In this document: one piece after another, positions 1 through 10,504 of the stretch
Numbering within the stretch: position 1 is the first letter of the stretch
How the letters are laid out: every line of letters begins with the position of its first letter
Origin: Pogonophryne albipinna
Lineage: Eukaryota; Chordata; Actinopteri; Perciformes; Artedidraconidae
NCBI GenBank assembly: GCA_028583405.1
Contig: CM053256.1
Coordinates: forward strand, 21,687,534-21,751,533
Direction: 5' to 3'
Length of the DNA: 64,000 bases
The notes under the pieces: generated by a model
Told to the model about the DNA's origin: nothing
Database searches by the model: none
Seen by the model: the letters and a program-made list of their open reading frames with translations, nothing else
Position numbers and translations under genes: made by a program

Positions 1-240
1 TTTCTGCGTGTAACATTTAATTTATATTACAAAGGTTCATTATTACAGTTTTATTTTATGTGAAGCACAACGTACCATGCTGATTTAATAACGTTCTTTG
101 TCAGCCTTTGAAAAAGAAACAATTTTGGGAAGAAAAACAAATATTATCATATACGTACGTGCAACGATTTGTCGACAATTGCACTTCAGAAAGTCAAAAA
201 GCTTCACGTCTTTATGCCAAACATCACCATCTTTCTGTTT
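1..240. other. AT-rich flank, no feature
   Basis: Ordinary AT-rich sequence up to the first transposon. I see no gene, repeat unit or RNA in it. The last eight bases of the flank (241-248) are the target-site copy of the element that follows. Confidence 0.6.
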
Positions 241-248
241 GTGAAACC

Positions 249-1336
249 CAGTGGCGTCGCCTGGCCTGGGCATCCGGGGCTTTAGCCCCGAATGTTTTTT
301 CTGTAGCCCCGGACAATTCTCCCTCAATAATATAATACATTAACCGTGCTTTACGTGAACCTCATCATGACACAAGAGAGGACGTCGGGACTGTAATTTC
401 CCATGTTCAGTGAATGCAACAGAGGCATGACACCAGACCAATCAGAGAGTTGCATGGAAATAAACGTGTGCTTGTGTCATTCAAGCTCGGCTCTGTGTGT
501 GTGTGGCGATAGCGCATTTAGTGTGATAGAGAGAGAGGGAGAGAGGGAGAGAGGGAGAGAGAGAGGGAGAGAGGGAGAGAGGGAGACGGAGAGGGAGAGA
601 GGGAGAGAGGGACCGGTGCTAGCAGGGACCGTGTTGTTAGCATCTGGTTAGCTAGCTGCACTAACGGACATAAGGAGCTGTTTGTTCCACAACAAGCTGG
701 AGGAGAGCTCTCCTCTCAGACTGAGAGGCTCAGGTGAGCTAAAGGACTGTGTGTTTAGATAGTTAACTTTAGTCTAAGTTATCTCAGTGGGTCTCAAACG
801 GTTTGGTCACAAATATTTTCAAAATATTATTTCCGCGGCACACCTTCATATGATCATTATAGTTATACAAACAATAAGAGAATAAAGGAAAAACAGTTAT
901 GAAATACTATATGGCAGTAAAACAAGAATAGAGTTTGAAAGGGGAGTGATTTCTAAAATATCCATAAAGAAAAAGTAAATCTGTTTACAGTTCTGTTTCA
1001 TCTGGGTGTTGAGAGATGTATCCATAGATCTCCTAATGTTGCTCTCAAAGTGCACCAGATTGATGCTTTTAACATCAATATTTAAAAAAAAAATCTTCCC
1101 TGGGGAGCATGCCCCCGCACCCCCCTAGAGGAGGTGAGGTCCGCCCCCCACTCATAAAAAAATAGCACTTTACCCCTGCCTATATGCCGTGAGCTGATTA
1201 TCGAGCCTTAATTGTAACAGTCGCGGTTGTACTGTGTGTGTGCGTGTGGGGAGTGTTGCAGTTAAAAATTCCACTTTAGCGCCGCCGCCACTGTGGGCTA
1301 AGCCCCGAATGTTTTCAGGTCCAGGCGACGCCCCTG
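249..1336. mobile_element. Non-autonomous hAT element with 8-bp TSD
   Basis: The left end CAGTGGCGTCGCCTGG and the inverted right end (read inward CAGGGGCGTCGCCTGG) match at 15 of 16 bases. The element is flanked by the perfect 8-bp duplication GTGAAACC at 241-248 and 1337-1344. Eight-base duplications and CAG-type ends are the hAT superfamily signature. Just inside both ends lies a GGGCT(TT)AGCCCCGAATG-like segment. The 1088-bp interior has no transposase frame, so it would move only with a transposase supplied elsewhere. About 527-1160 is related to sequence inside the element at 12943-13627. Confidence 0.9.
526..612. repeat. (GAGAGG)n purine microsatellite
   Basis: About 85 bp of GAGA/GAGGGA units inside the hAT at 249-1336. 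A shorter version sits at the same place in the related module near 13078. Frames across it give only Glu/Arg/Gly polymers. Confidence 0.9.
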
Positions 1337-1344
1337 GTGAAACC

Positions 1345-2439
1345 TCTCCTATGCTTTTCAGAAATAGACCTGGCACATACAATAGGCATCTACCTATGTT
1401 GTATCAGATGTACCTCAGTCCCCAGCTCGCTACGTTTTCTTGAGTGTGCTATCTTCGCCGGAAGAAAGCGCCAATTAATACTACTAGGTTGCAGACTACA
1501 GTAGGCAACTGTCCTAAATAGCGCATTCAAGTAATCTGAATGGTTCTGCAACCCACTTCGATAGCAAAGCTGCGCTGCGATGCTTACTTCCAGGTCGGCC
1601 TACAAAAATACGAAATCCCTGCACCACTCTTGTAGACAGCGCACAATTTCCGTCAATCATCTCATCAAGTGGTTGATGAGTCAATATTTAATTGAAGTCA
1701 AATGCAATGTAATAATAGCAAAATAAAAGCAAAGAAACATGCAATTTTGTTGTTGCAACGTTGTATTAATTATCTTTTTTACATTGCTTTTGTAACATAC
1801 TTTTAGTGGTCAAAACATAAAAATGATCACCGACAACAATTTAAAGCTTAAGTCAAGTGACGTGGTGGAACAAGTCAGTGAGGGGATGCTTCACATACAG
1901 CAGAGTTGAAGTCCCCCGACTCTCCTGGCTTTCTAATAGAAACAGACGAGGATGATTTACCTTCACAGCCACTGAGATGATCCACGCAGCAGATGTTTTA
2001 CACTTTCTGACCATTTATTTGTGGAACGGGAGAAGGAGGGGGGGGACTTGGGAGGGGTATAATTAGGATTTATGGAGTGAATCTGCAGAGTTGCAAAGGC
2101 GACTGATGATCCCTCCTGTAAGAAGTGTCTTTGTCTGCTAGGTGAGGGATAACGGACGGCGCCATGTTGACAAGGGCAAGGACAAGGAGCTGGATGTTTA
2201 AGCGTTGCTCACCGGGGCCCTCATCCGCTTAGCACAGATGAACACACAGATACACGCTTATGCCCTGCATGTCAAACACACATACACACACAAATCCTAA
2301 ACACGTCCTATCTATTTAAAACAAGGAGTCACTGTTGGGTGAATGCACACATTCTACACACATGCATGCACGCCGACACGTGCATACATTGAGCATACGC
2401 ATTTTAAATATGCAGATACTGTATGTTGGTTTAAGATTA
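1345..2439. other. Non-coding stretch, nothing recognised
   Basis: Mixed composition, AT-rich at 1660-1860 and G-rich at 2035-2060. Scattered short CA runs occur at 2270-2370. No supported gene, RNA or clear transposon end was found. Confidence 0.5.
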
Positions 2440-3060
2440 GCACTAGGTATGTCACAAAACCAGAAATGTATTAATCAATACCAATAAAATGCCACATTTC
2501 TCAATACCACAGTAATAGACACAAAAGACGAAAATAATAAATACATATTTTAAATAAATATTGTTTGGATACTGGTTTATATAAGAAAGGTAAACGGTTC
2601 ATAATCCCTCTCTAAAATATTTGTTATTGCTGTGAAAACATTAATTAAACAACTGTCTGCTGTATATCGAATTTCCCACCAAAACATACATTTAAACACA
2701 TTATGAAAACATTATAGTAACTTTACCAAATATTTATCTGTACTGAATAGAGCTCAAATGCATCATAATATAGGTCAATGGAATCTGGCTATGATAACGT
2801 TATCCTTTAGCTACGTTATTTAGCCAAGCAGGAGTGTTCTGCCCCCAGCTGCTAACAGCTAACAGCTACCTGCTCTCCTGATAACAATTTATCCAGGTTT
2901 TTTTATTGCTTTGAAAAAAAAGTCTTCAAACAATTGTATGCTATTTATTCTTTAATGTGCCAAAAACTACATTTTTAAAATGATAACATTTCAACAAATC
3001 ATGGTAACATTTCTATTTAGCTTTGCCTAACACCTATATTTACTAATAGAGCTCAATCGC
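2440..3060. repeat. Old repeat with internal direct duplication
   Basis: Two diverged direct copies are visible. Copy A is 2624-2757 and copy B is 2903-3056. Both start TTATTGCT, pass through a CCAAAA-C-TACATTT segment, and end TAGAGCTCAA. Between them lies CAGCTGCTAACAGCTAACAG. The opening (2450-2520) has internally repeated AATACC-type units. This is likely a degraded transposon or old tandem duplication. The family is not recognised. Confidence 0.55.
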
Positions 3061-3272
3061 TGTTAGTGCTTAAAGTTACAGCTAAACAGCTAGTGCAAAC
3101 TTACTCTCCTCTTGCACATTTCAACATGTATGTGTCAAACTATTTAGCATCATTATGGAAAAATTGTCCCGGGGAAGATCTGTGTTTGTCCTAAACACAT
3201 TTCTAGCCTTTAGCTCTCCGATATTGTGAGTTTCTTGCTTTGCACAGGCCTGTGCATATCCAAGAACACTAA

Positions 3273-4024
3273 TGGCGCATTTCCACCATGGCGCGGAGCG
3301 CGGTTTAAGCGTGCCGTGTCGTGCCGGGCCCGTTTTTGGTTGCGTTTCCACTGGCCTAGTTCCGGCCCGGGGCTACTTTTTCACCTTTTTTCTGGCCCGA
3401 CAAAATCGTGGTTCTATCGGGGCCAACAACCGGGCTGAATATGCTAAACTAGTGAGAGAATCGCTGGCAAGGGGGCTACAACTACAACAAGATGAACATA
3501 TTTGACCGTGATTTAATTGTAATACACGTTTCAAAATGATGCCGAAGTAACAACATACTGATACCGGTTAGTAAAACCATGAATTAATGCTTTGACAAGT
3601 CTGAAGACAAACGGCAGGCGAAAAACCTTTTAAAATGCGTGTTGTCTAAATGGAGCTTGGCTAAGCTAACGCACTATATGCTCTGACCGTCCACACTCAC
3701 AACAACGGCCTATACAGACATAAATAAACCAGCGACTGTATTCTCCATGACACAGACAGTCTGTGGTTTGTACTTGTTTAACTTTTGTCTAGTTTCTGAA
3801 CAGATATGAGGAGCTGTGGGCTCTGTGTGCTAAGAGCTAACGGCTGATGTTGTTTTTCTGAAGATGACGTCACGGCTCCGCCGACACTGCGTTACTATAG
3901 ATACTACCCCAGTTCCTAAACTGTAATGGAAGCACAGCATTAAAGTGAGCCGGGCCTAACAAGGCCTAACAAGGCCTAACAAAACCGTACTAAGTCGAGC
4001 GAGGCCTGCGGTGGAAATGCGCCA
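3273..4024. mobile_element. PIF/Harbinger-like MITE, TAA target
   Basis: A perfect 15-bp terminal inverted repeat, TGGCGCATTTCCACC, starts at 3273 and its reverse complement ends at 4024. A TAA duplication lies at 3270-3272 and 4025-4027. A 3-bp TWA target is typical of PIF/Harbinger. The 752-bp body is CpG-rich at both ends, and the right arm has three tandem CAAGGCCTAA units (about 3955-3985). The small frames in the left arm are transposon sequence, not a gene. Confidence 0.85.
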
Positions 4025-4027
4025 TAA

Positions 4028-4590
4028 GTACCCCTCACAAACCCAAACGACAGTATATTGTCTGAAGTCCTCTGGACAAGGTTTTCTCCCTTGAGGTTTT
4101 GGCAGCACTTGATCACCCACAATGCAGCTCAAACACTCAATATTTGACTGAAGAGTAGGTCCCTCTTATCTAAATGTGCTACTTCTATTTCATTTTATAT
4201 TTGAGGGCATCATATGAGCACGGCTCCAAAGTACCTCTGCTAAATTCGCCTTATGGGGAGTCAACCAGATGACTCACATTTGTATTTCCGTTTCTCTCTC
4301 TGAGCCTCTGGCCTGTAGTCTGAAGCTTGCCAGCGGTCATTAAATTGGTTATTTACAGTAAACAGCACTATAATCCTGTCACAACCTCTCCCTCGTCCTT
4401 CCACAAAGCTCCAGCCAATGTTTGGTGGCGAGAGGAGCGAGTGTTAAATGGGTATTGAAGTGACGTTATCTGGATTTCTTTCTCTCTCTTTTTTCCCTCC
4501 GATGGATGTGGAGAAGGGTTTGTTTGTCTAAATGTTAGCACTTTGGAAGAGCTCCACAGCTGTGGGCGCCTAGATCACATTGGAGTTTTC

Positions 4591-4594
<4 letters not shown>
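4028..4594. promoter_or_regulatory. Possible conserved non-coding block
   Basis: Balanced-composition single-copy-looking sequence with TTAAATTGGTTATTTACAG and CCAGCCAATG motifs near 4340-4425. It contains no frame or repeat. Calling it regulatory is inference from texture only. Confidence 0.2.
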
Positions 4595-4630
<36 letters not shown>

Positions 4631-4684
4631 CGCACGCACGCACGCACGCACGCACGCGCACACACACACACACACACACACACA
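4595..4684. repeat. (CA)n/(CACG)n microsatellite
   Basis: A compound array: CA dimers, then CACG tetramers near 4621-4660, then CA again. Confidence 0.97.
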
Positions 4685-4798
4685 TGCACTGCTCACTCAC
4701 ACTCTGACAGGCAGCCATGTTGGGCTGGCAGCTCAACAACACAAAGCTTTTATCTGTCAGTGGTCAAGCCTGACTGAACCCCGCTACATTATGGGCAG

Positions 4799-4799
<1 letters not shown>

Positions 4800-4890
<91 letters not shown>
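4800..4890. repeat. (CA)45 microsatellite
   Basis: Uninterrupted CA dimers over 91 bp, followed after a short gap by a second small CA run at 4901-4910. Confidence 0.98.
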
Positions 4891-4893
<3 letters not shown>

Positions 4894-5429
4894 ATCCAAA
4901 ACACACACACTTTGAAAAAGTGCCATTTCCATTTTTTTCCTCTTAAAACCTGGCTCAAATCTGCTCTTTTCCGGAAATTAGCCATCTGTGCTGCCCGTGA
5001 GTGACAGAATGTTCATATCAATCCTTCCAGGAGATGATGAGCAACTCGTCTGCACAGACAACACCCACACACACCCACAACGACATACACACACGGCCAC
5101 ATTTCCAGGAGCAAGTCATTTGTGGATTTGTTTCCACTATAGATAATGGCACGATGTGAACCTTCGCTTTGAAACAGATTAATGTTGTACTGATTCCCAT
5201 GGCCACTCATACAAATACAGAACATTCGCACACAATATGACCACATGCCACACAAAACAGAGTATGTGGAAGAGAAACAGACAAACACTCTTCCAAGATT
5301 CCTGCAGGACAAAGATGGCTGGTGGTTAATGAATCTTAGTTAACACCATTAGATTGAAAGATGAGCCCTGTCCGAATGCGCCTTCCTGTGTATGTGTTTT
5401 TTTTCCTTCTCCCCTCCTGTCTCCCTTTC

Positions 5430-5730
5430 TCTATTTTTTACGCTTCAATTTCGACGAATGGCTTCCATCAGCAAAGCGCATCTCATTAGCGGCGATGATG
5501 CGCCGTATGTTGATCATCATCATCTGTGAGTGGACTGATGAGCGATGAATGTTAGCCGTAATGGTGGCGACAACGTCCCGTAAACCCACCGCGACACAAT
5601 CGGGCTAATTACTCCAAATAGCGCCGTTACCGGCAGCAAAACGGCTGCAGCGGCACCAGTAGGAGCAGAAGTGGAAATGACAATCATAATGAACCATATC
5701 AGGTGCATCAGTTCACTAAATGCAAGCTGC
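5430..5730. promoter_or_regulatory. Candidate conserved non-coding element
   Basis: About 300 bp with more CpG than its surroundings but low repeat content. It includes CTCATTAGCGGCGATGATG, a run of ATGATG/ATCATC units at 5510-5550, and GGGCTAATTACTCC near 5602. TAAT cores in a CpG-retaining block are common in vertebrate developmental enhancers. No conservation data are available here. Confidence 0.3.
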
Positions 5731-6867
5731 ATCTAGTTTAAAACAATTCACTAGGACTGAATTTCTGAGAAATAGTATCACTGATGACTGAAAAATATTG
5801 TTTTTCGATTAATGTTATTTATTATAGGTCTAGAGGGAACACTGATCCTATATATTACTTTTTTATTTAAATGGTGGCATATTTAAATAAAATATAAACC
5901 ATTATATGTTGCTTAATACTTCACATTTTTTTTGGAGGATTTATTGTCATTTAACCTAATTTATGTGACAGGTATGAATATTGCTTACTTGCATACCTAA
6001 AAGTCTAATTTAAATCGCGTTCACAGTGAAGCATCCAGAATTCTTACAAAGGGATGGCCACTGGAAATCTTAGGGTGACAGACCAAAATCAAAAGGCCTG
6101 ACTATCTTTGTAGTGTCGGGGCTAGCTGAAAAATATATCAATATAAGATTAAAGGTATACTGATATACTTTGGTGTCTTATTATTTTATTTTAAGTAAAA
6201 TATTTAAATACTTCTGTCAAAGCTGCTTTTATGTGCCACTGTGAGGCGTAAAACATTTTTTATGACGGTGACAAGAGTCAAAAGATTAAATCTCCGTTTA
6301 GAGCAACAGCACACCTTATCTAAAATACTAAGGCTTTCATGGACAATGCAAAACATCTAAGAAGCCATATTTTGTAAATATATTTAAACCATGATGTCAA
6401 AAGAGAACCAGGAAACTCTTTACATTATTGGTCTTATCCAGGTTGATTGAATCCCACTGACTGTATTGGAAAAGCCTCAGAATGTCCATTGCCTGATCTT
6501 GCCACCACCGTGCTCTGGCTCTTGTGCATCACAGGTACTTATTTTCACAGGTGACAGAAGGATGCCGAGATGGCAATATTTTTTTTTCCCTTTCGTTTGA
6601 GGGTGTTTGTTTGTGATATCGCACCTCATGCTAACTTGCAAATTATTGAGAGCCAGGGTAACAATAGCAGACGACTCTTTTGTCCTCTCACCACTCTGGT
6701 TGTGTGGCTGCTGATGCTGTGATTCTCCTGAAATCATCTTTGGCTGCGACACAAATGTGCCAGAGAGAGAAAACACCGTCTGGAAAACACCCTCAAGGCT
6801 CCAGTCCTTGAACCAGTGGTCAGTCTGGAAGCTGTGGGAGGTTTTTTGGCCCAAACGACTGTTTGTT
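5731..6867. other. AT-rich non-coding stretch
   Basis: Mostly AT-rich, with TTTAAATA-rich sequence at 5860-5910 and 6170-6210. A 125-codon minus-strand frame at 6477-6854 has no recognisable domain, low-information composition and no splice context, so I treat it as chance. Confidence 0.5.
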
Positions 6868-7210
6868 CAAATGGAAGTTGTTCAAGTAGAATGTCTACTT
6901 TTATGTGAGCCAGTTATGAGAGAACTACTGCTTTTGGTTACTTCTAGCTTTAGGTAATTTCTCAATTTAGAGAACAGGAAATATTGACGTCTTTAAGATG
7001 AAATGGTAAATGGATGGACAGCATTTATACGGCCCTTTTCCAGTCTTTACAACCCCTTAAGCGTTTTTTCAAAGAGTCATTAATAGTCTGTATGAATTGA
7101 CACTGTATGAACGTGTATGAATGGGTGAATCCCTAACCCTAACCCTTGCTTGGACCAACAAATGGAAGTTGTTTGAGTAGAATGTTTACTTTTATGAGAG
7201 CTAGTTATGA
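6868..7210. repeat. 52-bp direct repeat pair around a repeat fragment
   Basis: 6868-6919 and 7159-7210 are direct copies matching at about 47 of 52 bases, 291 bp apart. The interval holds a fragment of a common fish repeat beginning AATGGTAAATGGATGGACAG at about 7001 and a short telomere-like CCCTAACCCTAACCCT at 7131-7147. Confidence 0.7.
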
Positions 7211-7238
7211 TACAGATGTAGCACATCATTTCGGATAC

Positions 7239-7864
7239 TAGGGCTGAACGATTAATCGATTTTAAATCGAAATCGCGATTCGAGATGATGCGATTATCAA
7301 ATCGCAAATCCTGCGATTTTTTTTAGCTTTTTTTTTTTAACATTCGTTTTTGTTCTTCTTGTGTGTCAGTCATCCACACGAATCAGAAGTGCTGTGCTCC
7401 ACATGTACCAGCCATTGTTAATCAATCAGAAGTGGCCCATGATAGAAGGTGATAGACAGATTGATCCAATCACCTGCCAAGTGCTTTTGAAAGTGCCTGC
7501 CCTTTCCAAATGGCTTCCAATGGAGCTTTCCTAGATAGTTTGGTGAAACAAACCATCTGAGTCAGGTTAGTAATGCTCCATCACATGTTCTACATCTAAA
7601 AGGGTGATTCTTTAACTGAAGCTTGACTTTAAAGCAACCCAACGGAAGTTTCATGTAAGTTTAGTTCTTTCACTCGTAGCTCGGGCTGCGGGGGTGCTAG
7701 AGACAGGAGTGTGTTGATACGACCTTCCTAGCCGGAGTTATGGCCGCATTTTACAATAAACTTCCGTTGGGTCGCTTAAAAATAAATATCGCAATTCGAA
7801 TCGCAATCGCAATATTTGTCAGAAAAATCGCAATTAGATTTTTTCCCAAAATCGTGCAGCCCTA
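7239..7864. mobile_element. Non-autonomous hAT element, TCGGATAC TSD
   Basis: The ends are TAGGGCTGAACGATT (left) and, read inward, TAGGGCTGCACGATT (right), 14 of 15 identical. The perfect 8-bp duplication TCGGATAC is at 7231-7238 and 7865-7872. Both arms are packed with ATCGCGATT-like words. The interior (626 bp in total) has no transposase. A second inverted pair lies within it (see 7628-7780). Confidence 0.92.
7628..7780. repeat. Inverted repeat nested in hAT
   Basis: The left arm TTTAAAGCAACCCAACGGAA and the right arm (reverse complement TTTAAGCGACCCAACGGAA) are inverted copies of about 25 bp enclosing about 100 bp. This looks like a tiny MITE inserted in the hAT. The TTAA at both edges suggests a TTAA-target transposon, but the edges are ambiguous by one or two bases. 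Confidence 0.6.
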
Positions 7865-7954
7865 TCGGATACCCCTATCGTAGTGGGGTATCGGCCCTCG
7901 CTGAAAGGAAAACCCCCCGCTTGACTTGATACGCCCCCTTGATAAATACATTAA

Positions 7955-8239
7955 AGGAGACCTATCATGCTATATTTGAATAATATATTGTAGGGCCATA
8001 CCTATATAAGGTATATTTATACGTTTTCTTTTTCAAAATACCATCATGCATTTTAGCCATGCCTCATTTCGCTCTATTTTGCTCTCCTCCACCCCTGTCT
8101 TTGCATGCGCTGCAGCTGACCACGCCCCCCTGCAAAGGAGGGGGCCGAGTTACGAGCGTCATGTTACCATGCTGTTACCGGGGACACATATTCATGTATA
8201 AAAGACGTACAAAGGTGCATTTTGCATGATAGGTCCCCT
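7955..8239. mobile_element. TTAA-target MITE (copy 1)
   Basis: The element begins AGGAGACCTATCATGC and ends GCATGATAGGTCCCCT, flanked by TTAA at 7951-7954 and 8240-8243. TTAA duplications are used by piggyBac and Kolobok transposases; which one is not resolved. The interior carries a GCGCTGCAGCTGACCACGCC segment also present, inverted, in copy 2 at 10016-10500. Confidence 0.88.
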
Positions 8240-8443
8240 TTAAATTATAATGAAACCAGCTGCAATGGATCATGGATCCACCAGGGGGAGCAGTGATTAA
8301 AAAGCTGCCACACTGGAACTCATGTGAAATAAACAGCTGATAGATCTACAGCAGAGGTGCCCAGTACGTCGGGCAATGCTGGTAGATCGCGAGTCATTCA
8401 TAAAAAAAAAAATCCGGCTCCGTTACAATAGACAAAACAGGTT

Positions 8444-8764
8444 TTGATCCCTCCTCCCTTGGCCTCCCTGCCACTTAATTCAGGAGTTTACTTGATTGAC
8501 AGAAAAAGCGACCTATCGCTTTCCAGTTTGTTAACCCAGAATGCAAAGCCATACAAAATCAGTCAAGTGCCGGGAAAACATTCACATTCAAAGGTTATTT
8601 GCCTTATTTGTAAAGCAAGCGTCGCTCTGCCAAAGAAAGGTAACGTGGAGAGGCATTATCGGAGTGTTCCCAAGGCATATGACAGCGACTTCCCTCCGAG
8701 TAGCGAGTTGAGAAAGAGAAAGGTCATGTATTATTGCTACAGAAACATTATCTCGCAGTCTTAG
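8444..8764 (+). pseudogene. hAT transposase N-terminal zinc-finger fragment
   Basis: A 106-codon frame. Around residues 51-95 it reads like the N-terminal finger of domesticated or active hAT transposases of the ZBED5/SCAND3 type: CLIC (Cys53, Cys56), then NVERHYRSV with His71, then a SELRKRKV-type basic stretch. The expected last zinc ligand is Pro76 instead of His (codon CCC where CAC would fit), so the finger is probably dead. The frame ends soon after, and the first about 45 residues look non-homologous. It lies inside the hAT element at 8352-9767. Confidence 0.6.
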
Positions 8765-8852
8765 TGTCGCCAACTCATTTCTAACATGCAAAAAGACACA
8801 AAAATGTGCCTATGGTCGGTGTATTTTCGACCTGTATCTCTCTCCCCCGTCT

Positions 8853-9149
8853 GTGTGCGAGGGGGCGGGGCAGTTTACACACACGCAGCTGCTACATGCA
8901 GCAACACACGGCGGGGATGGCGGAGAGAAGCGCTCCAAGGTGTGGTTAAATGTTACCCGTCTTGAGGTGGACAATGCTCGTTGCCTAGAGTGTTTAGCAT
9001 GTAAGGGCGGTAACACGAGCAATTTGTCTAAACATTTAGCAAAAGTGCACCACATCCAGACGGAGGAATGCACCGGGTTCGACTGTCTTTCTAGCAGCTC
9101 TGTAGCCCCATCCACGAGTAACGTTTCCACGTCAGGTATTGTATGCTAG
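8853..9149 (+). pseudogene. BED zinc-finger fragment of a hAT transposase
   Basis: A 98-codon frame with a complete BED-finger pattern: SKVW (Trp31), ARCLEC (Cys44, Cys47), then GGNTSNLSKHLAKVH giving His61 and His66. BED fingers bind DNA at the N-terminus of many hAT transposases. Ligand spacing is intact, but nothing of the catalytic domain follows and a stop comes after the Ser/Thr-rich linker. It is a different finger family from the one 250 bp upstream, so the host element is a composite. The start codon is arbitrary. Confidence 0.65.
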
Positions 9150-9196
9150 CAGCAACACACAGAGTTAACTACATTATACAAACATGGGTTAATGAT

Positions 9197-9720
9197 CAGC
9201 TCACCGAGGTCTACCAACCAAAAATAAAGGAGGTAACAGAGTTACTCTTTATTTTGTTAAAGTTTCAGCTATTCTGTTTACAGTTCTGTCATCAGATTAT
9301 TTAATACGATTTGTTAAAACATTGTTGTTTCTTTTGATGTGAAATATTATTTATTTAATTTAAATAAAAAGCAATGTTAATTTTGTTCACAATTTGTTAA
9401 GTTAATGTAATAATATATATATTTTTGAATCAAGTATTCATCTTTATTGTCTTCATTGTTAGTTTCCACATGCCTAAAACAATCTCAAGCTAAATCTAAA
9501 AATTGATGGCTAAATAAGAGCGTTTGAGAAATTGTGCAAGGCATACAGTAATAGTCCGAATAGTCGATTAATCTTTTCATTAATCAATAGATTAATCGAT
9601 TATCAAATTAGTTGTTTGTTGCAGCCCTATTGTAGTTATCCCATGTATAAATAAAACGTGTTATTCAGCAACCCTTGCAATATGGGATTTTATTTTTGGT
9701 TGGTAGACCTCGGTGAGCTG
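9197..9720. repeat. 32-bp perfect inverted repeat
   Basis: 9197-9228 and 9689-9720 are exact reverse complements over 32 bases (arm begins CAGCTCACCGAGGTCTACC). They enclose about 460 bp of AT-rich sequence. The right arm lies near the element's right end, so a sub-terminal segment seems to have been copied inward in inverted orientation. Confidence 0.85.
9549..9629 (-). repeat. Solo terminal part of another hAT
   Basis: Reading the minus strand from 9629 gives TAGGGCTGCAACAAACAACT followed by ATCGATTAATC words. This is the common vertebrate hAT-MITE end that starts TAGGGCTGCAAC. No partner end was found, so it is a truncated or swallowed copy inside 8352-9767. Confidence 0.55.
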
Positions 9721-10015
9721 GTCATTTCAAAAGTAGCTCACCAGCCAAAAAAGTGTGGGCACCCCTGATCTACAGGAATCTGATATAGCGGATATTTGTT
9801 AAGATCCAAATGTCACGGATAGGATCATATTCTGTGCTAAATAAGAGACATGTAATCATTTACAAAACATCACCATGTTTTTATTTAACAAAATAATGTT
9901 GTTTAATCCACGTTGGCGTACTACGACTACAAAAACCATCGGTTTGTTTTTTCATCAGGAAATGCAGCCCGGCTCAAACAAATGATTTTTAATCATCATC
10001 CTCACGATCATTTAA

Positions 10016-10500
10016 AGGGGACCTATCATGCAAAATGCACTTTTGTACGTCTTTTATACATGAATATGTGTCCCCGGTGTGTCAGGGAACTCACCAAGTG
10101 TCAGAAAACACAACCCTCTCTCTTTTCCTCCATACCCAAAATCTCTAAAAACGGGGCTTTAACGGATCTGATACAGACTGATGCAGATTTGAAAATAGTC
10201 TGACATCAGTGACGAGGAGCTCCGCCTATATGGCCAACTCTCCACCAATCAGGGGAATGAGAGGTTGCCGTGGCATGGTAACAGCATGGTAACATGACGC
10301 TCGTAACTCAGCCCCCTCCTTTGCAGGGGGGCGTGGTCAGCTGCAGCGCATGCAAAGACAGAGGTAGAGGAGAGCAAAATAGAGTGAAATGAGGCATGGC
10401 TAAAATCTGTGTGGTATTTTGAAAAATAAAACGTATAAATATACCTTATATAGGTATGGCCCTACAATATATTATTCAAATATAGCATGATAGGTCCACT
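10016..10500. mobile_element. TTAA-target MITE (copy 2, inverted)
   Basis: It starts AGGGGACCTATCATGC and ends GCATGATAGGTCCACT, with TTAA at 10012-10015 and 10501-10504. It is the same family as 7955-8239 but in the opposite orientation and 200 bp longer. The extra part, about 10080-10240, is absent from copy 1, which is therefore probably an internal-deletion form. The small open frame across its left arm is not a gene. Confidence 0.88.
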
Positions 10501-10504
10501 TTAA

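Larger units (their letters stand above)
8352..9767 (+). mobile_element. Mosaic hAT element with two zinc-finger remnants
   Basis: The ends are CAGAGGTGCCCA and, read inward, CAGGGGTGCCCA. The perfect 8-bp duplication ATCTACAG is at 8344-8351 and 9768-9775. The 1416-bp body holds two separate zinc-finger coding fragments (8600-8740 and 8925-9060), a 32-bp perfect inverted repeat (9197-9228 with 9689-9720) and the solo end of another hAT at 9549-9629. No RT/RNase-H-like catalytic core or dimerisation domain of a hAT transposase is visible, so the copy is non-autonomous. Confidence 0.88.

Noticed and set aside
3226..3505. Two 70-77-codon plus-strand frames
   Set aside because: They read the CpG-rich left arm of the Harbinger-like MITE.
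7131..7147. Interstitial telomere
   Set aside because: Only two to three CCCTAA units. The longer TTAGGG-like words at 32682 and 33014 are also too short or degenerate to call.
9913..10203. 96-codon plus-strand frame
   Set aside because: Second half is the left arm of the TTAA MITE at 10016-10500.
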